From: Eubacteriaceae bacterium
GTDB taxonomy: Bacteria > Bacillota > Clostridia > Eubacteriales > Anaerofustaceae
Direction: 5' to 3'
Assembly: GCA_009782875.1 (NCBI GenBank)
Contig: WRIE01000012.1
Location: forward strand, 1 to 57,113
DNA length: 57,113 bases
The position numbers were made by a program, and so were the translations under genes. The notes under the pieces are model-generated. The model worked only from the letters and a program-made list of their open reading frames with translations, was not told the origin of the DNA and did not search any database. Of the stretch, positions 17,526 through 26,722 are shown one piece after another; position 1 is the stretch's first letter, and each line of letters begins with the position of its first letter.

Positions 17526-17697
17526 TTAGCAAGCACGGGAACCACACTGATGGTTTTGCCTAACAACACGACGTTCTCATGCTCGCCCAGATCCCATTTT
17601 GGAATAGCTTGCCTTGATACTGCGGGCTGCCCTGCATGTTCTTATTCGGGTATAATACTTGAGACTGCAATTGCAAAAAATCTTCTAGAATTGCATA

Positions 17698-18738
17698 TTA
17701 TGCAATTTTGCTATAGATCTCCGCAAACTCATCTTTTGGGAGGCTATATGCCAGTTCATAGAGCGAATTCCCCCTGTTTTCAAATTCATTTTTGATAAAC
17801 GCAGCCCTCCCCTCCAAAAAAGAGCCGCCCTCTAAGACGCAAAAGTTGTGGGCTAGGGCTGCAATAAGCCAGTGCCTCCTGATGCCGCATTTAGTCCGGA
17901 GCATGATTTTTTTTGATCCAAATGTGTTTTTGCACTCTTTGAAGAAAACCTCAATATCCCATCTTTCGGTGTAGATATCAATTAACTCCTGTTCGCCCAA
18001 GAAGACATCCGAGCAGAGGAAAGCCCTCATCGCTTCTTCATCGCCAAATTTGCCTGCAGGCCAGCTTATAAGCACCAGCGAGTTTTCAATGCCAGTCAAA
18101 GACGTCTCAATCTTATAGGCATAGTACTTTTTCGAGTTTGCTGTAACAAGGCAACACTCTTTACTCTCTACATGCCTGGAGAAATCCTTGATCTGGATTC
18201 TATGGCCAACAGGGTAAATAACCCTGTTGGCCTTCAATGCGCAAACAACTTCATAGCCTTTTGCCCAAAATTCCGGGATTATCTTCCGATTAGCATACCA
18301 TGAGTCGAAAACCGCGCAACTAACAGCTCCAGCGTCTGGCAAGTGTGAAATTAAATCCTTTGCAAGCTCTATTTTGGACTGTGCCTTGTCGTATATACTG
18401 AAGCCATGGCACAAGAATTCGCCATCCATCGCGCCAATCAGCATTCCAACAGTTTGGTAGCCGCACACCCGTCTCCCGTCTTTGCGGGAATGGTGGAAGC
18501 CCATTCCTTCTGTCGGCTTTGCAGCCCCGTTGCGGGGCGGCTCTTTTGTGTTTGTGGTGTCGTCCAGGGACACAATCACTGGCTTGCCCGTTTTTTTCGC
18601 CGCGGCAAGCGCCGCCCTTGCCGCGCTGTCGCCCGCATAGCCGCCCAGCGCGTTGTCGCCCCAGCCCCCGTCCCGCATAAAATACCCATATGTCTCGCGG
18701 CTCAAGCCTGTCCGGCCGCTGCCAGGCATGTCTCGCAA
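17698..18738 (-). CDS. IS4/IS701-like DDE transposase, probably 5'-truncated
   Basis: 346 residues from TTG 18738. Catalytic motifs: VIVSLDDTTNTKE (D), CAVFDSWYAN (D), and the Y-(2)-R-(3)-E-type signature in DIYTERWDIEVFFKECKNTFG (E). The C-terminus, HWLIAALAHNFCVLEGG, is typical of this group. Members usually have roughly 80-100 further N-terminal residues, and the upstream sequence in this frame gives no good start or ribosome binding site. A separate frame upstream begins MQSTRKESPEHNAYLL. The gene may therefore be cut or frameshifted near its start. No clear terminal repeats were identified. G+C in the first part (18.5-18.7 kb) is notably high. Confidence 0.8.
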   Translation of the reverse strand: MRDMPGSGRTGLSRETYGYFMRDGGWGDNALGGYAGDSAARAALAAAKKTGKPVIVSLDDTTNTKEPPRNGAAKPTEGMGFHHSRKDGRRVCGYQTVGMLIGAMDGEFLCHGFSIYDKAQSKIELAKDLISHLPDAGAVSCAVFDSWYANRKIIPEFWAKGYEVVCALKANRVIYPVGHRIQIKDFSRHVESKECCLVTANSKKYYAYKIETSLTGIENSLVLISWPAGKFGDEEAMRAFLCSDVFLGEQELIDIYTERWDIEVFFKECKNTFGSKKIMLRTKCGIRRHWLIAALAHNFCVLEGGSFLEGRAAFIKNEFENRGNSLYELAYSLPKDEFAEIYSKIA

Positions 18739-19363
18739 TGGGTTAAAAGATAGGCATTGTGTTCTGGAGACTCTTTGCGTGTCGACTGCATGATGCGCCG
18801 GAAAGGTGACTTAAAGTGCCCCTGCTTGAAGTGGGGGCTGTGATTGATTGCAATACATCATACGGGTTTTTTTAATCAATAGGTTAATAAAAAGCCAACA
18901 TGTTTATCGCAACGCCAGAGATGAGCCACGAAAGACTGCCTGTAATAAGAAGACACCTTAGCTGCGCCATCCCAAAATTTACAGGATGCGCCCAAGGTGC
19001 TAGAATGGGATAAATAGCAAGGCTTCTTCGCCGGCCCAAGTCAAAAAAACAACCGCGGCTGGTGGGCTTAGCGGTTGTGATAAAGTGTGCCCGTGTCAAG
19101 TGCAAATGCGGTATGGAGTGTCTAGCTGATTGGCCTTGGAGGGATGGAAGGCGTAGGCCTTCCATCAACCAGATACTGCAGTTATATGTGATTATTGGTG
19201 CATATAGGCAATTTCCCCAATTTGATCAATTGTAACGATTGCCAACTCTTATCTGTGATATAATTTATTATCTGATAGTTATTAGCGACATATGAAAAGA
19301 AAACGAAAATATTACATTATTTTCGAGAGAGAGGTGTTCAATCGAGTATCACTCGATGCTTTT
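18739..19363. other. Structured intergenic region upstream of the aldehyde oxidoreductase
   Basis: No supportable gene. It contains a minus-strand terminator (19043-19078) and a 10-bp hairpin, GATGGAAGGC-GTAG-GCCTTCCATC (19143-19166). A TATAAT at 19259-19264 may be the -10 of the oxidoreductase operon, but no good -35 is spaced from it. A molybdenum-cofactor riboswitch would be reasonable here, but I could not match its conserved core. Confidence 0.4.
19043..19078 (-). terminator. Intrinsic terminator on the minus strand
   Basis: Read on the minus strand: ACAACCGC, 14-nt loop, GCGGTTGT, then TTTTTTT run into GAC. It implies a short minus-strand transcript arising between ~19080 and 19290, where no ORF is evident, or an old gene end. 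Confidence 0.6.
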
Positions 19364-22225
19364 ATGTTGAAAAGAATCATACTGACGATCAACGGAGTTG
19401 AGCGGCCGGTTTTGTGCGACCCTGAGACAGACACGCTGGTTGCTGTAGTGAGGCGAATGGGCCTCACAGGCACAAAAATGGGATGCGGCACCGGCGTTTG
19501 CGGGTCATGCTCCCTCATCCTGAATGGCAAAGTCACTCGGGTCTGTACGTTGAAAATGAAAAATGTCCCGGAGTTCTCGGAAATCATCACGATCGAGGGT
19601 ATAGGCAGCCCCATGAACCTGCACCCAATCCAACAAGCATGGATTACATACGGTGGCGTGCAATGCGGATTTTGCTCGCCAGGCTTCATTATGTCAGCAT
19701 ACGGTTTGCTTATCGAGAACAACAACCCTACAAGGGAAGAAGTCCGCGATTGGTTCCAGATACACAGAAACGTCTGCCGCTGTACAGGCTATAAACCGTT
19801 AGTCGATGCAGTAATGGCTGCTGCCAAAGTCATGCGTGGAGAGGCGACGATGGACGACATCACGTTCAAGAACCCCGAGAGCGGCGATTACTATGGTTCC
19901 GAACTCCCCAGGCCTTTTGCGCTTGCGAAGGTTTGCGGGCTAGCTGATTTTGGCGACGATATAAAACATCAGATGCCGTCAAATACAGCGCATCTGGCTG
20001 TTGTCATCTCCAAGGAGAGACACGCAAACATTATCAGTATTGATACATCTGAAGCTGAGGAAATGCCTGGCGTTTACAAGGTAATGACGGCAAAGGACGT
20101 AAAAGGGACAAACTTGCAGCCAGTGCCTCAAATGGTTAGGCGTATGAAAGGCGAGGGCATTCTTGCGTTTCCGATTATCAGTGAAAATAAGATAAATCGG
20201 CGCGGTGAAGTAGTCGCGCTAGTTGCCGCTGACACTGAGGAAAACGCTCGCGCAGCTGCGAAAAAAGTTAAACAAAATCTGGAAGTTTTACCAGCATACA
20301 TGTCCTTCCCTGAGGCTGCCGCGCCAAACGCTATACAACTCCAAGAGGATCTGCCCAACTACTATGTGCATCAACCTCTGCTCAAAGGAGATGATACAAC
20401 TGAGATGTTTGACGACGCGCCTTTCGTGGTTGAAGGCAGTTTTCGTTCTCCTCGCCAGCCGCATCTTACAATCGAGCCAGACACAGTGCAAGGTTATTAT
20501 GAAGATGACGGAACGTTGACAATTCAATGCAAATCCCATGCGCTTCACGGCACTATCGCTGATATATCAAAAGCTTGCGGGATCCCAGAAGAAAAGCTGC
20601 GGCTCATCAACAACCCAGCGGGGGGCGCGTTTGGCTACACAATGGCATCTGTCACATATGCGCTAGTGGCAACTGCTGTGCAAAATCTAAATATGCCTTG
20701 TACATTGACTTTGAGCTATGAAGAACACAGCCATGCCACTGGCAAGCGAGGGGCATCTTACTCCAACGGCCGTCTGGCTGTAGACGAGGATGGAAGGATT
20801 ATTGCAGCAGAGTACGACATTGCTTTGGACCATGGCGCACACACAAACGTTGGGAGTTTGGTCATGGGCAACCTGACTGGCTGTGCTTTTTATGGGTATA
20901 ATGTGCCCAATATCAGAGCCCTGGTCCGCGGCGGCTCTTCCAATAATGGAATGCAGACTTCTTACCGCGGCTTTGGCTCGCCTCAGATATCCACGACGAC
21001 TGAGGCGCTCATGGATATGGCTGCCGAAAAAGCAGGCATCGACCCTTGGGAATTCCGTTATAAAAACCTGGCGAAACCTGGCGAAACGACGGTCAAGTCA
21101 TTTGAGTATAGGGATTACGAAATTTATCCGCAAATAATGATGAAGATCAAACCATATTATGACGAGTATCGTTCCCAAGCGGAAGCGGCAAAGAAAGAAG
21201 GGCGGCATGTTGGCGTCGGCATCAGCCTTGGAGGATTCATGTCGACGACTGGAATGGGAGATGTCTGTGAGCTAGACGTTGAGTTGGGAGAGGGCGACTT
21301 TATCATTTGCTACAGCACTTGGCAAGATATTGGCCAAGGCGGGGATATCGGTGTGCTAACCCATGCCCTGAAATCTTTTTCGCCAATTGGGCTCACTCCT
21401 GACAAGGTTAAGCTCGTCATGAATGACACGGCAAGAGCTCCTGTCCACGGGATATCAGCAGCAAGCCGCTCGCATTTTATGGCTGGCAACGCTATGATCG
21501 ACGGGGCGAACAAGCTCATGGACGCCATGCGCAAGCCCGACGGGTCATTCCGCACATATGCGGAAATGGTTGCGGAAGGCATCCAAACGAGATACAGGGG
21601 CCATTATGACCAGATGTTTATCGAAAACATGACGAGGACAAATCCGAACGATGGTTCTGGATCTGATTACTTTGAGTTCATGTACTCAGTCAATACCGCG
21701 CTGGTCGAGGTGAACGTTGAAACAGGCAAATCGCAAGTCCTTAAATATACAACAGTCGCTGATGTCGGCACAGTCGGCAATAAGCTCTCAGTAGACGGCC
21801 AGGCGTATGGAGGCATCTCGCATTGTATAGGCTTCGCGCTCACTGAAGACTACAACGCTGAAAATAAGCATGGCAATATAGCCGGCTGCGGCATCCCAAC
21901 GATTGACATGATACCGGATGGCGATGATTTTACTATCATATACCAGGAGACTCCACGCCAATATGGACCACATGGCTCCTCTGGAGCAAGCGAAACATTC
22001 CAGAGCTCTGGGCACATGGCTGTGATCAACGCCATTAACAACGCGTGCGGCGTCAGGATTTACGAACTGCCTGCGCTGCCAGAGAAAGTCAAAGCGGGTT
22101 GGGAGAAAAAGCAAAAGGGTGAAGACCTCACACCGCCAAAGTATTACTTAGGCGCAGACTTTGAAGATGAACTGGAAGATATCAAGAACAACCCGCTCCC
22201 AGCCCTAGGCGCGCTAGGCCACTAA
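19364..22225 (+). CDS. Molybdopterin-dependent aldehyde oxidoreductase (MOP-like, single chain)
   Basis: 953 residues if started at ATG 19364 (MLKRIILTINGVERP), which aligns with the start of Desulfovibrio gigas MOP (907 aa); the frame is open 24 codons further upstream. An N-terminal [2Fe-2S] domain holds CGTGVCGSCSLILNG. A second [2Fe-2S] domain holds GGVQCGFCSPGF and NVCRCTGYKPLVDA. The molybdenum-binding part has GGAFGYTMASVT, YRGFGSPQ and, near the end, SSGASETFQSSG, with the catalytic-type Glu of xanthine-oxidase enzymes. As in MOP there is no FAD domain, so electrons must leave through a partner, plausibly the following FAD/Fe-S protein. The expected reaction is aldehyde (or related) hydroxylation in the cytoplasm. 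The substrate is unknown. Confidence 0.9.
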   Translation: MLKRIILTINGVERPVLCDPETDTLVAVVRRMGLTGTKMGCGTGVCGSCSLILNGKVTRVCTLKMKNVPEFSEIITIEGIGSPMNLHPIQQAWITYGGVQCGFCSPGFIMSAYGLLIENNNPTREEVRDWFQIHRNVCRCTGYKPLVDAVMAAAKVMRGEATMDDITFKNPESGDYYGSELPRPFALAKVCGLADFGDDIKHQMPSNTAHLAVVISKERHANIISIDTSEAEEMPGVYKVMTAKDVKGTNLQPVPQMVRRMKGEGILAFPIISENKINRRGEVVALVAADTEENARAAAKKVKQNLEVLPAYMSFPEAAAPNAIQLQEDLPNYYVHQPLLKGDDTTEMFDDAPFVVEGSFRSPRQPHLTIEPDTVQGYYEDDGTLTIQCKSHALHGTIADISKACGIPEEKLRLINNPAGGAFGYTMASVTYALVATAVQNLNMPCTLTLSYEEHSHATGKRGASYSNGRLAVDEDGRIIAAEYDIALDHGAHTNVGSLVMGNLTGCAFYGYNVPNIRALVRGGSSNNGMQTSYRGFGSPQISTTTEALMDMAAEKAGIDPWEFRYKNLAKPGETTVKSFEYRDYEIYPQIMMKIKPYYDEYRSQAEAAKKEGRHVGVGISLGGFMSTTGMGDVCELDVELGEGDFIICYSTWQDIGQGGDIGVLTHALKSFSPIGLTPDKVKLVMNDTARAPVHGISAASRSHFMAGNAMIDGANKLMDAMRKPDGSFRTYAEMVAEGIQTRYRGHYDQMFIENMTRTNPNDGSGSDYFEFMYSVNTALVEVNVETGKSQVLKYTTVADVGTVGNKLSVDGQAYGGISHCIGFALTEDYNAENKHGNIAGCGIPTIDMIPDGDDFTIIYQETPRQYGPHGSSGASETFQSSGHMAVINAINNACGVRIYELPALPEKVKAGWEKKQKGEDLTPPKYYLGADFEDELEDIKNNPLPALGALGH

Positions 22226-22312
22226 AGGCAGACAAGCGCAAGAATATTTAACATTTGAAAAGCGAAGGGCTTAGCTATAGCTGGGCCCCTCTCGAAAGCA
22301 AAGGGGGTATCC

Positions 22313-24553
22313 ATGCGCAAAGAAGACGCTGCTATTTTCACGGAAAAGTGCATTAAAGGAGCGCCTGCGGCTTGTATGGACGCATGCCCGCTAATGTTGG
22401 ACATACGCGCATTTACTGCACTGGCTGAAAAAGGCAAATGGAACGCCGCATATAGAGTGCTGCGAAACGCCACCGTGTTCCCGGCTATTGCCAGCATCTT
22501 GTGTCCTTCAGCCTGCGAAACATCATGTGGGCGCAAACAGCTTGGCGACGACGCAGTCGCCATTCGCCTGATTGAAGGCGCGTGTGTCCAACTAGCAAAA
22601 AACCAGAAACCACAAGCTTTCGCGCTGCCACAAAAGACTGGGCAAATCGCTGTAATCGGCGCAGGCTTGGCTGGGCTCGCAGCTGCGCTTTGCCTCGCGC
22701 AAAAGAAGTATTTAGTAACGGTATTTGACAAGAACAGCGGATGGGGAGGCAGCTTGCGCCCGCATCCGCGCTTTGCAGAAATAAACGCCGATATTGAGCT
22801 GCAATTCGCCACCTCCGATGTTGATTTTAGATACAACGAAGAGATAGCCTCGCTTGGGGATTTGGCAGGCTATGACATGGTATACATTGCCACAGGAGCA
22901 GGCGGCAACGATTTTGGACTGCTCCCAAGCTGGGATCCGAAGCTGCTTGCCACCTCTGCCCATAACGTTTTCATGGGAGGCTCTCTCACGGGCATGGATG
23001 TGGCCGCTAAGATCGCGCAGGGGAAATTATTCTCGAAAATATCAGACTCATTCATTCAGACAGGCCGCGCGTTGGCTGCATCTGATGACATTGATATAGG
23101 AGACGCAATCTATCCGCTACAGGCAGATACACCGCGTGCCGCGCGTATCGAGCCGTCTATGTTGTCGGGCTATTCGGAGGCCGAGGCAAAGGAAGAAGCA
23201 GCGCGCTGTATGAAATGTGATTGCGACAATTGCTTTGAGCAATGCGAAATGCTGGTCCTATACCGAAAAAAACCAAAGAGTATTGCGTTGGAGGTATATG
23301 CTGATTCCCAAGCTGAGCCCCCCATGTCCAGCCATACACTTACCCGGCAGGTATACTCTTGCAACATATGCGGGAATTGCAAAGTGTCTTGCCCGGTGGA
23401 TATTGATATAGGCGCTCTTTTGCAGTTCTCCCGCGAAACCCGTTATGAGGAAAGCATATACATTGGAGCCTTGCACGACTATTGGCTGAGAGAAATGGAC
23501 TTTTCAACCGGCGAGGCGTCATTCTATGCCGCGCCAAAGAGCGGGAAAACTTGCCGGTACATCTTTTTCCCTGGCTGCCAGCTTGGAGCGCATAATCCGG
23601 AGCATGTGATACGCTCATATGAGTTCCTGCAAGATATGGATGAGACTGGGTTTTTCGCCGGCTGCTGTGGAGCGCCTGCTTACTGGGCTGGCGACAAGGA
23701 ACGTATGCGCGAGAACTTCGAGAGGATACGCAACGTCTGGCATGAGCTGGATTGCGCGGAGTTTGTATTTGCCTGCGCCACATGCGAGAGTTTGTTTAGC
23801 CAGTTCCTGCCTGAAATCCCGCATGTGCCACTATATGAGCTCATGGCAAATTCATATGCGATCTCTCCAGGCAACATTTACGAATTCGCTTCCGTGTTCG
23901 ACCCATGCAGCGCTTACGGGAATGCGGCAATGGAAAGCTCCGTGCGCGCGATTGCAGTGCAGTCGGGTGCGACACTTTATGAGCTGCCGGAAAAGAACCG
24001 TTGTTGCGGCAATGGCGGCCACATACGCGTTGCGGATCCCGGCCTGTATAATACAATAACCAGGAACCGCGCTTCGATGGGGGAAGCTCCATATATCGTA
24101 TACTGCTCTAACTGCCTCGATGTGTTTCTCTCCCAAAATAAAGACAGCGTGCATATTCTAGACATTGCCCTGAATCTGCCACACCAGACTGTTAGATCGA
24201 AAATCCATGAAAGGCATGAAAACGCGATCAATGTGAAAAGGAGGCTGATAGGCAATATGAACGGCGAGGAATTTGTTCCAACAACAAACGAATGGGACGC
24301 GATTGAGCTTGTTATGTCCTCAACGCTCGCTGACAGCATTGAAGAAAAACTTATCTCCCATGGCGATATCAAGGAAGCGATATGGAGAGCGGAAGCAACT
24401 GGCGATAAGCTTGTTGATGGCTTTGGTGTATTCAGATGCTCTCTGGAACGAGAGGTCCTCACATACTGGACCGCATATAAAGTGATGGAAAGCGGGGCTT
24501 TTGAGGTTCTTGAGGCTTACTCCCACCGTATGCGTTTTATTAGGGAGAGTTGA
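22313..24553 (+). CDS. FAD/NAD-binding, Fe-S and CCG-domain oxidoreductase (HdrA/HdrB-like fusion)
   Basis: 746 residues; GGGGG lies about six bases before ATG 22313. Domains in order: a cysteine-rich helical N-terminus (CMDACPLMLD, CPSACETSCGRK) as in glutamate-synthase/DPD domain I; a dinucleotide-binding fold (IAVIGAGLAGLAAALCLA, ~110-280); two ferredoxin-like clusters (CMKCDCDNCFEQC and CNICGNCKVSCP, ~300-370); and two CCG cysteine-rich repeats as in HdrB (FFPGCQLG with FFAGCCGAP, FDPCSAYG with NRCCGNGG). A C-terminal ~110-residue domain has no family I can name. Adjacency to the FAD-less aldehyde oxidoreductase suggests it is the electron acceptor or redox partner. I recall NCBI calling such proteins 'pyridine nucleotide-disulfide oxidoreductase/dicluster-binding protein'. 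Confidence 0.85.
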   Translation: MRKEDAAIFTEKCIKGAPAACMDACPLMLDIRAFTALAEKGKWNAAYRVLRNATVFPAIASILCPSACETSCGRKQLGDDAVAIRLIEGACVQLAKNQKPQAFALPQKTGQIAVIGAGLAGLAAALCLAQKKYLVTVFDKNSGWGGSLRPHPRFAEINADIELQFATSDVDFRYNEEIASLGDLAGYDMVYIATGAGGNDFGLLPSWDPKLLATSAHNVFMGGSLTGMDVAAKIAQGKLFSKISDSFIQTGRALAASDDIDIGDAIYPLQADTPRAARIEPSMLSGYSEAEAKEEAARCMKCDCDNCFEQCEMLVLYRKKPKSIALEVYADSQAEPPMSSHTLTRQVYSCNICGNCKVSCPVDIDIGALLQFSRETRYEESIYIGALHDYWLREMDFSTGEASFYAAPKSGKTCRYIFFPGCQLGAHNPEHVIRSYEFLQDMDETGFFAGCCGAPAYWAGDKERMRENFERIRNVWHELDCAEFVFACATCESLFSQFLPEIPHVPLYELMANSYAISPGNIYEFASVFDPCSAYGNAAMESSVRAIAVQSGATLYELPEKNRCCGNGGHIRVADPGLYNTITRNRASMGEAPYIVYCSNCLDVFLSQNKDSVHILDIALNLPHQTVRSKIHERHENAINVKRRLIGNMNGEEFVPTTNEWDAIELVMSSTLADSIEEKLISHGDIKEAIWRAEATGDKLVDGFGVFRCSLEREVLTYWTAYKVMESGAFEVLEAYSHRMRFIRES

Positions 24554-24554
24554 A

Positions 24555-24740
24555 ATGAGTGAACAGAAATGCTTCCGCTGTGATAAGTTGCTTGTGGACA
24601 AAAAAACGGCGTTTTTATACCTTGGGCGCAACTTCACTCATGAAGTCCCTTGTTGCCCCAAATGCAACAAGGTGTATATCCCGATGTCTCTTGCTGAAGG
24701 GCGGATAGCTGACGTTGAACGCGAGCTTGAGGATAAGTAG
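24555..24740 (+). CDS. Small four-cysteine redox protein (DVU_1557-like)
   Basis: 61 residues; ATG 24555 follows the previous stop by one base, with GGGAGAG just upstream, so it is coupled to the oxidoreductase. Two CxxC pairs, CFRCDKLL and CCPKCNKV, suggest a zinc ribbon or rubredoxin-like metal site; the middle reads FLYLGRNFTHEVP. From memory this matches the small 'DVU_1557 family redox protein' found beside aldehyde oxidoreductase and TrsS genes in Desulfovibrio and Clostridia. The function is unknown; an electron-transfer or metal-delivery accessory is possible. Confidence 0.8.
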   Translation: MSEQKCFRCDKLLVDKKTAFLYLGRNFTHEVPCCPKCNKVYIPMSLAEGRIADVERELEDK

Positions 24741-24799
24741 TATATGATTATGCCTATACAGTTGTGGGCGGTCAAAGAGCTATGAAGGAAACCTGATAT

Positions 24800-26254
24800 A
24801 TGAGTGATGGAATAATTAGGCGTACGCGCTCGGTCTGCCCTATATGCCTGGCGCCGATTAACGCAAACCTGGTCCGCCGATCCGGCGGAGCTGTTTACAT
24901 GGAAAAATCTTGCAGCAGCCACGGCCGTTTCTCTGAGCCGGTTTGGCGTGATAAAGTTAGCATGGGAGCGTGGCTGGGGAGCCTCCCAGAAATCAAGGAT
25001 GGCGAAAACCTGCGCTGCCCCGGCGGATGCGCAGGATGCAGCGAGCACTTGCAGGGGGTTTGCTGCGTGCTGCTGGAGGTCACGCAATCATGCAACTTGC
25101 AATGCAGTTTTTGCTTCGCAAATGGAGGCGCGCCAGATCCTCCCGCTGTGGATGAGCCTAGCGTCGCCTCGTTGATGCATGCGATCGACAAGATACTCGA
25201 CACGGACGATAAACCGCTGATCCAATTCTCTGGCGGCGAGCCGACGCTGCGCGATGATTTGCCTGAGTTGGTCAGCTATGCGCGAGCCAGAAGATGCCGT
25301 TACACGCAGATCAACACCAACGGGCTGCGCTTGGCAGATGATGAAGCGTATGTCAGGGCTTTGGCTGATGCCGGTCTTTCTATTGTGTTCCTGCAGTTTG
25401 ACGGCGTAGATGACAGCGTTTACTCCGCGCTTCGTGGCGCACAGCTTTACGAGATAAAAATGCGCGCGATTGAGATGTGCGACAAGCATAATATAGGTGT
25501 GACACTCGTGCCAACGATAGTTCCTGGGGTCAATGACAACCAGATTGGAGACATCGTCCGGCTGGGCGCATCCCTGTCGCCAGCAGTGCGCGGCATCCAC
25601 TTTCAACCAGTGAGCTACTTCGGAAGATACCCGTCTATTCCTGGGGACGGCGATCGCTTCACATTAGACGAACTTCTATTCGAGCTGGAGAAGCAGGCGG
25701 GCATACCGCTGCCAGCCATGCTCCCCTCCCGCTGCGACCATCCGCTCTGCGGCTTCCATGGCAGTTTTCTGGCAAATGGGGACAAACTCGTCCCATTGTC
25801 GAGCGAGGTTGGGAAGGATAGGGCAGTGGTGTCGACAGCCAGCCAAAACAGGGAATACATAGGCCGCCGTTGGGAGCGCGAAGACGAACAAGTTTCAACT
25901 TGCTGCAGTGATAGCGAGGCAGAATGTTGCTGCGTGGATAGCGAAGACGAGCCGGGCTGTTGCGGCGGGGAAGGCTCTATGAGCCTTGACAGTTTTCTGG
26001 ATAGTGTACAAAAGAATGGCTTTACCATAACTGGAATGGCCTTTCAAGACGCGATGAATCTCGATATCGAGCGGCTCCGCCGATGCAGCCTGCATGTCTA
26101 TCACAATGGAGAGCTAAAGCCGTTTTGTGCGAAGTATCTCACCTCGATGCGAGGCGGAATGGCAGATAAATCTATAGATAACTTGGAGAATCAATACAGG
26201 AATACTGGGTATGGCCCATACCGAACCGGCGGGAAGATAACAATACATAATTAG
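24800..26254 (+). CDS. Radical SAM protein, TrsS-like
   Basis: 484 residues; AAGGAAA precedes ATG 24800. The N-terminus has a CPICLAPINANLVRR zinc-knuckle-like segment. The radical SAM CxxxCxxC motif is VTQSCNLQCSFCF, followed by the GGE motif FSGGEPTLRDDLPEL and TQINTNGLRLADD. After the barrel comes an unusual Cys/acidic linker, CCSDSEAECCCVDSEDEPGC then CGG (~residues 372-394), and a C-terminal region with LDIERLRRCSLHVYHNGELKPFCAKYL. This architecture resembles the TrsS family (name from memory) and distantly the tetraether-synthase-like group. The TrsS family includes selenoproteins, but no in-frame TGA is used here. Substrate and product are unknown. The operon suggests a role in maturing or supporting the aldehyde oxidoreductase system. 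Confidence 0.85.
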   Translation: MSDGIIRRTRSVCPICLAPINANLVRRSGGAVYMEKSCSSHGRFSEPVWRDKVSMGAWLGSLPEIKDGENLRCPGGCAGCSEHLQGVCCVLLEVTQSCNLQCSFCFANGGAPDPPAVDEPSVASLMHAIDKILDTDDKPLIQFSGGEPTLRDDLPELVSYARARRCRYTQINTNGLRLADDEAYVRALADAGLSIVFLQFDGVDDSVYSALRGAQLYEIKMRAIEMCDKHNIGVTLVPTIVPGVNDNQIGDIVRLGASLSPAVRGIHFQPVSYFGRYPSIPGDGDRFTLDELLFELEKQAGIPLPAMLPSRCDHPLCGFHGSFLANGDKLVPLSSEVGKDRAVVSTASQNREYIGRRWEREDEQVSTCCSDSEAECCCVDSEDEPGCCGGEGSMSLDSFLDSVQKNGFTITGMAFQDAMNLDIERLRRCSLHVYHNGELKPFCAKYLTSMRGGMADKSIDNLENQYRNTGYGPYRTGGKITIHN

Positions 26255-26570
26255 GCTGGATTCATGGCATATGTAATAATAGAAAACCGCAAGGAAAAAA
26301 GAGCATGCCAATGGTGATGGCTTCGGTTGGGCAAAATCATAGACAAGATAGCTTTGTTGGCATTCTGAACTGACCAGGTCCTGTAGATGGAATATGTGCT
26401 GGAGCGGCATAACAAGCCTGCCTTGTTCTTGTGCGCCAAAAAACAACCAATGGCGAATTGCCAACGGATGGCTGTACTCAGCCAAACTGTTCTGGAAAAT
26501 CACCCTAGTTATTAAGCCACATGCTCGATATAGGTCATGATGGCAATCACATGCATTTCAACCCAAAAGC
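26255..26570. other. Spacer between trsS-like gene and IS1634 copy 2
   Basis: No gene supported. A short frame MAYVIIENRKEKRACQW (plus strand, from 26264) lacks a ribosome binding site and stops at once. Confidence 0.45.
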
Positions 26571-26622
26571 CGTATAATAGTGAAGTGTTAGTAGCTTTCA
26601 GCCATACGGCTATATATAAACT

Positions 26623-26659
26623 AACACTAATAACGCCAATTTTCGGCGTTATTAGTGTT
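26623..26659 (+). repeat. 15-bp stem hairpin in the IS left end
   Basis: AACACTAATAACGCC (26623-26637) and GGCGTTATTAGTGTT (26645-26659) pair perfectly around a 7-nt loop. It lies directly before a second hairpin. Confidence 0.9.
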
Positions 26660-26660
26660 T

Positions 26661-26701
26661 GTTTAACGCTATACTATTATACTAATAGTATAGCGTTAAA
26701 C
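26661..26701 (+). repeat. 19-bp perfect stem hairpin next to the transposase start
   Basis: GTTTAACGCTATACTATTA (26661-26679) pairs perfectly with 26683-26701 around a 3-nt loop (TAC), 21 bases before the transposase ATG. It could block readthrough translation or transcription into tnpA, as structured ends do in IS10/IS50. Confidence 0.9.
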
Positions 26702-26722
26702 AACGAGAGCGAGGCTGCGCCA

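Noticed and set aside
18840..19290. Molybdenum-cofactor riboswitch upstream of the molybdoenzyme
   Set aside because: The position would be logical and the region is structured, but I could not match the conserved motif core on either strand.
24800..26254. Selenocysteine (in-frame TGA) in the TrsS-like protein
   Set aside because: The gene is open from start to stop with Cys at all expected positions. The terminal stop is TAG, so no Sec readthrough is needed.
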